DNA from: Achromobacter sp. | GTDB lineage: Bacteria; Pseudomonadota; Gammaproteobacteria; Burkholderiales; Burkholderiaceae_B | Assembly: GCA_003454835.1 (NCBI GenBank) | Contig: DMTA01000346.1 | Location: 1 to 5,456, forward strand | Length of the DNA: 5,456 nt | Direction: 5' to 3' | Shown here: positions 1 through 4,850 of the stretch, piece after piece | Position numbering within the stretch: position 1 is the stretch's first letter | How the letters are laid out: every line of letters begins with the position of its first letter | Translations under genes and position numbers: made by a program | The notes under the pieces: model-generated | The model's input: only the letters and a program-made list of their open reading frames with translations | Databases searched by the model: none | Told to the model about the DNA's origin: nothing

Positions 1-1
1 G

Positions 2-1219
2 CCCGGCTCGGCCGCGCTGGCGGTTGGCCCCTACACGCGTGCCGTGTCGGGCATGCTGGCCGCCATGTTCAAGGGCCGGCGCAACAGCGCGGTGTCGTTT
101 GGCTATCTGACGCGCAACATGGCGATGGCGCTGACGCCGCTGGTGGTCACCGTGCTGATGCTGGCGGTGGTGCATCACGCGCTGACCAAGCCCGTCGTGG
201 AGTATGAGATTCCCGCCGAATTGCAGTTGGGCTCGGGCGGCTTCGATTCCGGCTCCGGGTTGAGCGAACCGCCCACGGATGGCTTGGCCGAGCCCCCGTC
301 CAATGACCTGCCCGAACCGCCGACCAATGAACTTGCCGAACCGCCGGGGAGCGCGCCCGCCGCGTCGGGCTTGAGCGAACCACCGGGTACGCCTGCTGCC
401 CAGCCGGCCGCAGGGGCCGCCGCGCCTGCGCAGCAGGCCGCATCCGACACAGCCGACGCTCGCAAACCCGCGCCAACAGGATTCTGGATATTCGCAGGCG
501 TGTGCGCGGTGATGCTGGCGGTCTTCTATGCCGCGCTGACGTGGGCGCGGCTGGAAATCTTCAAGATGCTGATGGCGTCGTTCTTCCCGCTGGCGGTAAT
601 GATCGCGGCCGTGCTGGGCTCGATCGGCTTCGGCCTGGCCACGCCCAGCGAGGCCGCCGCCATGGGCGCAATGGGTGGGGCGTTGCTGGCGCTGGCGTAT
701 CGCAGGCTGAATCTGCCGGTGCTGCGCGAAGCGGTATTCCTGACGGCCAAGACCACCGCCATGGTGTGTTGGCTATTCGTGGGGTCATCGATCTTCTCGG
801 CGGCGTTCGCGCTGCTGGGCGGCCAGCGCATCATCGAGGAATGGGTGCTGTCGCTGGGTCTCACGCCGATTCAATTTTTGCTGCTGGCGCAGATCATCAT
901 CTTCCTGCTCGGCTGGCCGCTGGAATGGACCGAGATCATCGTGATCTTCATGCCGATTTTCGTGCCGCTGCTCAATTCGTTCGGCATCGATCCGCTGTTC
1001 TTCGGGCTCTTGGTGGCGCTGAACCTGCAGACCGCGTTCCTGTCGCCGCCGGTTGCGATGTCGGCCTTCTACCTGAAGGGCGTATCGCCGCCACACGTGA
1101 CGCTGAATCAGATCTTCCTGGGCATGATGCCGTTCATGGGCATCCAGGTGGTCGCGATCTTCCTGCTGTACATGTTCCCGGGGATCGGCATGTGGCTGCC
1201 GACGGTGCTGTACCGGTAA
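2..1219 (+). CDS. TRAP transporter large permease (DctM family), 3' part
   Basis: This is the C-terminal part of the large membrane subunit of a tripartite ATP-independent periplasmic (TRAP) transporter. The family imports organic acids such as C4-dicarboxylates, using a periplasmic binding protein and an ion gradient. The frame is open from base 2, so the start lies upstream; the GTG at 44 is only the first start-like codon. Counting from that codon, family signatures are GLATPSEAAAMGAMGG (197-212), LNLQTAFLSPPVAMSAFYLKG (326-346) and the C-terminal FLGMMPFMGIQ. Hydrophobic segments lie near 27-47, 146-166, 177-199, 237-258, 277-291, 297-312, 317-335 and 361-386. Between the first two sits a loop of about 95 residues rich in Pro and Ala, with EPP octad repeats, which is unusual for DctM. 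The last codon is TAA. The substrate cannot be read from the sequence, and the partner subunits are not in the window. Confidence 0.93.
   Translation, partial: PGSAALAVGPYTRAVSGMLAAMFKGRRNSAVSFGYLTRNMAMALTPLVVTVLMLAVVHHALTKPVVEYEIPAELQLGSGGFDSGSGLSEPPTDGLAEPPSNDLPEPPTNELAEPPGSAPAASGLSEPPGTPAAQPAAGAAAPAQQAASDTADARKPAPTGFWIFAGVCAVMLAVFYAALTWARLEIFKMLMASFFPLAVMIAAVLGSIGFGLATPSEAAAMGAMGGALLALAYRRLNLPVLREAVFLTAKTTAMVCWLFVGSSIFSAAFALLGGQRIIEEWVLSLGLTPIQFLLLAQIIIFLLGWPLEWTEIIVIFMPIFVPLLNSFGIDPLFFGLLVALNLQTAFLSPPVAMSAFYLKGVSPPHVTLNQIFLGMMPFMGIQVVAIFLLYMFPGIGMWLPTVLYR
260..394 (+). repeat. 24-bp coding repeat: LxEPPxxx octapeptides
   Basis: Four head-to-tail octapeptides of form L-x-E-P-P-x-x-x (LSEPPTDG, LAEPPSND, LPEPPTNE, LAEPPGSA) occupy bases 260-355. 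After a five-residue break, a fifth copy (LSEPPGTP) lies at 371-394. The L, E and PP positions never change, whereas codons differ between copies (CTG, CTT or TTG for Leu; GAA or GAG for Glu). The array is therefore not a very recent duplication. An Ala/Pro/Gln-rich tail follows up to the next membrane helix. The segment lies in a hydrophilic loop between two predicted helices of the TRAP permease and is probably an extended, flexible linker. Confidence 0.85.
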
Positions 1220-1246
1220 GGCGCGAAGGTTGTCTGATGCCCATGA

Positions 1247-1277
1247 TGAGATGCCGTTGCACATTGACGGCATCTCA
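1247..1277. terminator. Perfect 11-bp hairpin at the convergent gene junction, possible bidirectional terminator
   Basis: TGAGATGCCGT at 1247-1257 is the exact reverse complement of ACGGCATCTCA at 1267-1277, leaving a 9-base loop. It lies between the TAA of the TRAP permease (1219) and the TGA of the convergent M50-like gene (1286). That is where a shared terminator is expected. There is no T-run on either side, so it is not a textbook intrinsic terminator. It may act as an mRNA 3'-end stabilising structure or assist Rho-dependent ending. Confidence 0.4.
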
Positions 1278-1281
1278 CCGG

Positions 1282-1294
1282 GGTGTCAGACACC
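1282..1294. repeat. 13-bp palindrome GGTGTCAGACACC over a stop codon
   Basis: GGTGTC and GACACC are perfect inverted arms around a single central A. The TGA stop of the minus-strand M50-like gene (1288-1286) lies in the middle. A related TGTCTGA at 1231-1237 can pair with TCAGACA at 1286-1292, so alternative foldings around the 11-bp hairpin are possible. Related TCTGAC strings occur at two other minus-strand gene ends (near 2487 and 3077). Function is unknown; a dispersed intergenic repeat or a 3'-end signal are both possible. Confidence 0.5.
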
Positions 1295-1969
1295 GTTGCT
1301 AAGATAGACGACGGCCGCAACGAGCCAGGACACCGCCAGCGCCACATAAGCCAGCAGCAGGATCTGCGTAACGGACGCCGGCCAGTGCTTGCCCAAGCCG
1401 GCGCTTTTGCCCAGCGCGCCCAGCAGGTAGCCGCCGTTCGCGCCCGGCAAGGGCAGCAGGTTCAGCGCTGCCGTAGTGGCGGCGGTCAGGCCCAGCAACG
1501 TGGGAAATGGCAGACTTTGCGCGGCGGCATCCACGCGCGCCAGCAGCGCCTGCGCCGTGTGCAGCGGCGATAGCGCGCCGCTGACGATTTTCGCAAATCC
1601 ATCCGTCAGCGCCTGGACGCCCGCAGTGCCGCCGAGCAGCGCGCACGCCAGCGCGATCAGCGCGAGGCAGCCGGAAGCGCCGATGAACAGTTGCGCCCAG
1701 AGCGGCTGCGCTTCCAGGTGTTGCGGGTCAATGTCCGCGTCATCCACCGGCATCGTGGCGCCCGCCGTCTGGAAGCGGACTGCGCCGCCGACAGGCAGCA
1801 GCCGAACACTGACCTTGCCCAGCCGCAACAGGCGCGGCCCCAATCCGAACGACAGTTCATCCAGCGCCACGCCAAACGCGCGTCCCGCGAAGGCCATCAC
1901 CGCCACATGCACCAGGGCGCAAAGGGCAACGGCCAGCAACAGGCCGATTGCCCCTGCCGCCACCGTCAT
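1286..1969 (-). CDS. M50/site-2-protease-like membrane protein lacking catalytic residues
   Basis: A 227-residue, strongly hydrophobic protein whose layout follows M50 (site-2) metalloproteases. The N-terminal helix runs into HVAVMAFAGRAFGV (21-34), where active members have HExxH followed by a short linker. Next come DELSFGLGPRL (37-47) and LLPVGGAVRF (57-66), matching the family's FSIGFGP-L and P-GGYVK elements. QPLWAQLFIGASGCLALI (88-105) stands where AGPxxN is usual. LNLLPLPGANGG (169-180) matches LNLLPxPxLDGG. The catalytic Glu, the second zinc His and the distal Asp are replaced by Val, Met and Asn, so peptidase activity is unlikely. No PDZ domain fits in the short middle. The start chosen is the ATG at 1969, which overlaps the upstream TGA as ATGA and has GGAAAG just upstream. 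An upstream in-frame ATG at 2014 would add 15 polar residues inside the neighbouring gene and is less likely. Final helix: about 200-223. Confidence 0.8.
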   Translation of the reverse strand: MTVAAGAIGLLLAVALCALVHVAVMAFAGRAFGVALDELSFGLGPRLLRLGKVSVRLLPVGGAVRFQTAGATMPVDDADIDPQHLEAQPLWAQLFIGASGCLALIALACALLGGTAGVQALTDGFAKIVSGALSPLHTAQALLARVDAAAQSLPFPTLLGLTAATTAALNLLPLPGANGGYLLGALGKSAGLGKHWPASVTQILLLAYVALAVSWLVAAVVYLSNGV

Positions 1970-2454
1970 TCGCTTTCCGCCTTCGACAACGACACTTGCC
2001 CGAACGTCATCCACACATGCGCCGTCTCAGACGCCTGCGCGCGATACGAGCCGGAGGCTTCACCCAGCCGCATGGCGACGGCGGTGAACTCCCAGGCCTG
2101 GGCGTCGTTGCAATCGACCTTGCGTTCGGTGTAAGCAGGCAGTCCGTGCGCACGCCCGAAGGCCAACGCCAGTTGCGCGTGCTCGGCCAGCTCGGCGGGC
2201 ACGGACGGATGGTCCCAGCCCCACAGGAAACTGCCGTCTTCGCTGTTGGACGTGCCGATGATCTGCACCGGCGCGGTGGCGACGATGCCGCCCGGAAGCT
2301 GGAACACGATCAGGCCGCTATCCATGTCCACCGACCATTGCTCGGCGTCGTCCAAGTGCCAGGTCGCGCAATGCGCCGTGGTGGCGGCCTGCATGCCTTC
2401 CATGCTTTGGGCGATGAAGTTCTGGACGTCGAAAGGCTTGGTGGTGTCGGACAT
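1966..2454 (-). CDS. Small cytosolic protein, DUF6882-like
   Basis: A 162-residue soluble, acidic protein with no signal peptide or membrane segment. It has an N-terminal helix (about 8-24), a probable beta region (30-66) with paired Trp residues, and the motif FLWGWDHPSVP (76-86). A helix containing ALAFGRAHGLPAY (96-108) and a C-terminal strand region (119-156) follow. The FLWxWxNxSxP-like motif followed by a helical segment recalls DUF6882 proteins; this is from memory and has not been searched. Function is unknown for that family. The TGA stop overlaps the ATG of the M50-like gene by four bases (ATGA), implying translational coupling and probably a shared job. The GNAT gene ends 28 bases upstream on the same strand, with a T-rich minus-strand spacer between them. 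Only a weak GGTAGA lies ahead of the start. Confidence 0.8.
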   Translation of the reverse strand: MSDTTKPFDVQNFIAQSMEGMQAATTAHCATWHLDDAEQWSVDMDSGLIVFQLPGGIVATAPVQIIGTSNSEDGSFLWGWDHPSVPAELAEHAQLALAFGRAHGLPAYTERKVDCNDAQAWEFTAVAMRLGEASGSYRAQASETAHVWMTFGQVSLSKAESE

Positions 2455-2482
2455 GCGGGTCTACCGTGAAAAATAAAAGGGG

Positions 2483-2995
2483 TCAGAATGATAGGCCAGA
2501 TTTTGCGTCTGGACGAACAAGGATGTAAACGTCGGTCTCGCGCTCGTAGTGGTGTTCTCGCCCGGCGAAGGCAAAACCTAACTTTTTTACGACGCGCACG
2601 GACGCGTCGTTGCCCGGCCAGATCACTGCGGCAAGTTCCTGCACCCCGAGCGTCCGCCATGCGTAACTGCAAACCTGCGCGCCGGCCTGAGTCGCGATGC
2701 CTTGTCCCCAAGCGGATCGACACAGGCGGTATGCAAGCTGAATCCGACCCGTCGATCCAAGGGGCGTCAGGCTGACCCAGCCGACGGCCGCACCATTCAC
2801 GTCGATCACCCAATGACCGATGTCGGTCTCGGGTTCGTCAAGCCAAGCAAGCAATTCGTGGCGCCTCGAATCGTCGGCAACTTTCACGCCGGTGCTATAC
2901 CGCATCACTTCCGGATCGGACTCCATGGACAGCAGCATCGGCACGTCGGCGACGTCGAAGCGGCGCAGTGTCACGGTTGGGCAGTTGGACGGCAT
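2483..2995 (-). CDS. GNAT-family N-acetyltransferase (RimJ/RimL-like)
   Basis: A 170-residue protein of usual single-domain GNAT length, which transfers an acetyl group from acetyl-CoA to an amine. VTLRRFDVADVPML (8-21) is the usual opening strand and helix of the Acetyltransf_3 type. HWVIDVNGAAVGWVSLT (61-77) is the central strand pair. AYRLCRSAWGQGIATQAG (88-105) is the acetyl-CoA pyrophosphate-binding motif, with the Q-G-x-A/G-x core at WGQGIAT. WPGNDASVRVVKKLGF (126-141) is the typical N-xx-S-xx-xxx-K-x-GF element. The substrate is unknown: it could be a ribosomal protein N-terminus, another protein or a small amine. The ATG at 2995 is chosen because the domain begins immediately after it, although no clear Shine-Dalgarno sequence precedes it. 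The gene ends at TGA 2485-2483, within a TCTGACCCC string. It probably heads or joins the transcript of the two genes downstream. Confidence 0.92.
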   Translation of the reverse strand: MPSNCPTVTLRRFDVADVPMLLSMESDPEVMRYSTGVKVADDSRRHELLAWLDEPETDIGHWVIDVNGAAVGWVSLTPLGSTGRIQLAYRLCRSAWGQGIATQAGAQVCSYAWRTLGVQELAAVIWPGNDASVRVVKKLGFAFAGREHHYERETDVYILVRPDAKSGLSF

Positions 2996-3079
2996 GCGGG
3001 GTGTAGATGAGCGAAGCGGGTAGCAACGGGTCGCGCCAGATGGGATGCAACCGATTGATGAGAATGGGTGGTCAGACGC

Positions 3080-3889
3080 TCAATACGTCAGCGGCGCACC
3101 CGTGACGACCTCGTACAAAAACCGATCCAGCGTCTCGGTCTGGCCGTCGGGCCGGTCGAAGTAGGGCGCCTTTTCCAGTTCAGCCAGCGTCGACTCCAGA
3201 TACGCGTGGATCAGCGGGAAGCGCGGGCCGTGCTCGGCTTCGCCCGCCGCCATCTTGATGGCCAACAGTTCGTTGATCTCGTCGCGCAGCGCCGCGTCCG
3301 TAATGATGACGTCGGCCAGATCGGCGAAGCGCATCGGCGGAACGCCTCGGCCGCTGTCGATCCATTGCGCGGCAAGCACGGGGCGCAGGACGTACAGGTA
3401 TTTCTTCAGGCGAACCGTGTCGCCCTGCAGCGATTCGCGGAAGTTGCGGCCGGCCATCGACACGTAATGCCAGCGACCCTTGGTGCTGGAAAAGTACGCG
3501 CTGCGGAAATGACGCAGCCACGCGCTGACGGCGTCGTCCTGGCAATAGATGATGGGCGAATCCAGCCACTCGAAAAGCGTGGGGTTCGAGCCGCGCAAGA
3601 GTTGCAGGGACTTGCGCAGCTCCCAGCCCGAGACATCCAGTTCGTCGTCGATGGGCAGCTCGATCACGTCGCGTTGCGGCGCCACGCGCAGATACCAGTC
3701 CAGCTTGTGCACGTACAGAAATCGCACGTCGTAGTCGCTGTCGGGCGAGGCAAAGCCCCAGCCGCGGCTGCCGGATTCGCAGGCGAGCAGCACGCGGACG
3801 TCGTGGCGCTGCTCGATGTCTTGCAGGGTCGCCATCACGCGTTCGCGGACGGCGGGATCGATGGGGTGGGCATGCAGGATCGAAGTCAT
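3080..3889 (-). CDS. RlaP/YcgL-type predicted nucleotidyltransferase
   Basis: A 269-residue protein of the DNA polymerase beta-like nucleotidyltransferase superfamily. LLACESGSRGWGFASPDSDYDVRFLY (34-59) contains the diagnostic GS...SDYDV pattern. G40-S41 bind the nucleotide phosphates, and D52 and D54 are metal ligands. LDVSGWELRK (84-93) supplies the likely third carboxylate, D85. Further family-like stretches are SNPTLFEWLDSPIIY (101-115) and LKKYLYVLRPVLAAQWI (161-177). This matches the group named after B. subtilis YcgL, later called RlaP and linked by comparative genomics to RNA repair; its substrate is not established. No RNA ligase or phosphatase partner is seen here. The start at 3889 is preferred over the ATG at 3898: AGGA at 3901-3898 sits 8 bases ahead of it, while the 3898 ATG would abut that sequence. 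The SDR gene ends 42 bases upstream. Confidence 0.9.
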   Translation of the reverse strand: MTSILHAHPIDPAVRERVMATLQDIEQRHDVRVLLACESGSRGWGFASPDSDYDVRFLYVHKLDWYLRVAPQRDVIELPIDDELDVSGWELRKSLQLLRGSNPTLFEWLDSPIIYCQDDAVSAWLRHFRSAYFSSTKGRWHYVSMAGRNFRESLQGDTVRLKKYLYVLRPVLAAQWIDSGRGVPPMRFADLADVIITDAALRDEINELLAIKMAAGEAEHGPRFPLIHAYLESTLAELEKAPYFDRPDGQTETLDRFLYEVVTGAPLTY

Positions 3890-3901
3890 GCCCCGCATCC
3901 T

Positions 3902-3931
3902 AGCACTGCCCGGGAACCGCCCCGCAGCGCT
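3902..3931 (-). promoter_or_regulatory. RNA hairpin in the leader of the nucleotidyltransferase gene
   Basis: Read on the minus strand, AGCGCTGC begins immediately after the SDR stop codon and can pair with GCAGTGCT near the next gene. This gives eight pairs, one a G.U wobble, around a 14-base loop. The wobble forms only in minus-strand RNA; in the opposite orientation it becomes A.C. That fits a structure in the transcript of these genes. The AGGA ribosome-binding sequence lies right beside the stem, so the hairpin might affect initiation or mRNA processing. There is no T-run, so simple termination is unlikely. Confidence 0.35.
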
Positions 3932-4681
3932 TCAGAGCTGGCTCATGCCACCGTCCGCAATGATCTCCGTGCCCACGATGAAGGCCGATTCGCGCGCGGC
4001 CAGGTGCAGCACGGTCGCCGCGATCTCCTGCGGCGTGCCGAAGCGGCCCAGCGGAATCTGCGCCTGGATGCTGGCGGCGGTCTTCTCCAGCGTGTCGGCG
4101 TCCAGGCCCAGCTTGCCGTAGATCGGCGTGGAGACCGGCCCGGGGCTGACGACGTTGACCCGGATGCCGCGCGGCAGCCATTCCGCCGACAGCGTCTTCG
4201 CAAGCGAGATCAGCGCGGCTTTGCTGGCCGCGTAGATCGACGAGGCCGGCATGCCGATATGGGCATTGATGGACCCGTTGAGCACAATGGACGCACCCGT
4301 GTTGAGCAAGGGGTCCAGTGCCTGAAGCTGGAAGAACACGCCTTTGACGTTGGTGTCGAACGTCTGGTCCCACAGGTCTTCAGTGGCGTCGGCCAGCGTG
4401 GCGAACTTGGCGATCCCCGCGTTCACGAAGACGGCACCCGGGCGCCCCCCCGCCGATGCCAGGGCGTCGGCCAGGGCGGCGGCCGCACCGGGCGCGCCGG
4501 CGGTGTTCTGAATGGCCAGGGCGTTGCCGCCCAGCGTGGCGCGGGTCTTTTCCAGCGCCGCGTTGTCGCGGCCGGTGACGATGACGCGGGCGCCTTCGGC
4601 GGCAAAGGCTTGAGCGGCGGCCAAGCCGATGCCGCTGGTGCCACCGGTGACCAGGACGGTCTTTTGTTCAAAACGGTTCAT
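3932..4681 (-). CDS. SDR-family NAD(P)-dependent oxidoreductase
   Basis: A 249-residue classical short-chain dehydrogenase/reductase, cytosolic, using NAD(P)(H) to interconvert an alcohol and a ketone or aldehyde. The Rossmann cofactor motif TGGTSGIG is at 12-19 and VTGRD at 35-39. An Arg (R38) just after the second strand suggests NADPH preference. NAG is at 87-89. The catalytic tetrad is N111, S137 (in LNGSINAHIG), Y150 and K154 (YAASK). SPGPVSTPIY (179-188) and the C-terminal IVGTEIIADGG are also typical. Length and motifs are complete. The start is the ATG at 4681, preceded by AAAGGAA with a 6-base gap. The frame stays open upstream to 4933, but that extension has no SDR features and runs into the divergent regulator. 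The physiological substrate cannot be deduced. A LysR-type gene is transcribed divergently from the same intergenic region and is the likely regulator. Confidence 0.95.
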   Translation of the reverse strand: MNRFEQKTVLVTGGTSGIGLAAAQAFAAEGARVIVTGRDNAALEKTRATLGGNALAIQNTAGAPGAAAALADALASAGGRPGAVFVNAGIAKFATLADATEDLWDQTFDTNVKGVFFQLQALDPLLNTGASIVLNGSINAHIGMPASSIYAASKAALISLAKTLSAEWLPRGIRVNVVSPGPVSTPIYGKLGLDADTLEKTAASIQAQIPLGRFGTPQEIAATVLHLAARESAFIVGTEIIADGGMSQL

Positions 4682-4850
4682 GACGGGTTCCTTTGGTGTG
4701 GAGGTGAGGTGTAGCCATCTTGCGCTTTGCCCGGTGGTTTGTCGTACGATCTGGCGCATCAACACGTTCGACGGAATCGAATATGTTTGGTCCGGAATGG
4801 TTAACCCTGCAGGTTGAACCCGATGTTGAGCCCGATACGGTGAGCCTCCC
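4682..4850. promoter_or_regulatory. Divergent regulatory region between the SDR and LysR genes
   Basis: These 169 bases separate two divergent starts and should hold both promoters. Visible elements are: TCGTACGA, an 8-bp palindrome (4742-4749); TTCGA-N5-TCGAA (4767-4781), which contains the T-N11-A spacing expected of LysR boxes; and two adjacent dyads GGTTAACC (4799-4806) and GGTTGAACC (4812-4820). AAAGGAA (4694-4688, minus strand) is the SDR ribosome-binding site, and GGTGAG (4839-4844) is that of the LysR gene. I could not fix -35/-10 boxes with confidence. Confidence 0.55.
4767..4781. promoter_or_regulatory. Candidate LysR-type operator TTCGA-N5-TCGAA
   Basis: A perfect 5-bp inverted repeat around CGGAA. 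Its second T and second-to-last A are separated by 11 bases, the classic T-N11-A layout of LysR-family sites. It lies 86 bases ahead of the SDR start and 69 ahead of the LysR start, a reasonable position for activation of one gene and autoregulation of the other. Short dyads occur by chance, so this is a candidate only. Confidence 0.4.

Noticed and set aside
1237..1302. Small plus-strand frame across the convergent junction
   Set aside because: Only about 21 codons, Arg/Cys/His-rich, overlapping the hairpin and the convergent gene; no ribosome-binding site or motif.
502..1302. Second plus-strand frame overlapping the TRAP permease
   Set aside because: The permease frame has the membrane helices and family signatures; the alternative is Gly/Ala/Arg/His-rich shadow sequence.
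1970..2014. Longer start for the M50-like protein at 2014
   Set aside because: It would add 15 polar residues lying wholly inside the upstream gene; the ATGA overlap and GGAAAG favour 1969, directly before the first hydrophobic helix.
2455..2482. T-rich minus-strand spacer (CCCCTTTTATTTTT) as an intrinsic terminator after the GNAT gene
   Set aside because: No stable stem precedes the T-run, and the next gene starts 28 bases downstream, so a shared transcript is more likely.
2996..3079. Possible promoter ahead of the GNAT gene (TTGCAT with a distant TGCTAC)
   Set aside because: The spacing is about 19 bases and the -10 match is poor; not strong enough to annotate.
3068..4714. Very long plus-strand open frame (548 codons) antisense to the nucleotidyltransferase and SDR genes
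   Set aside because: The minus strand holds two complete enzymes with intact catalytic motifs over this stretch. The plus-strand product is Arg/Gln/Gly-rich without recognisable motifs, as expected for a shadow frame in GC-rich DNA.
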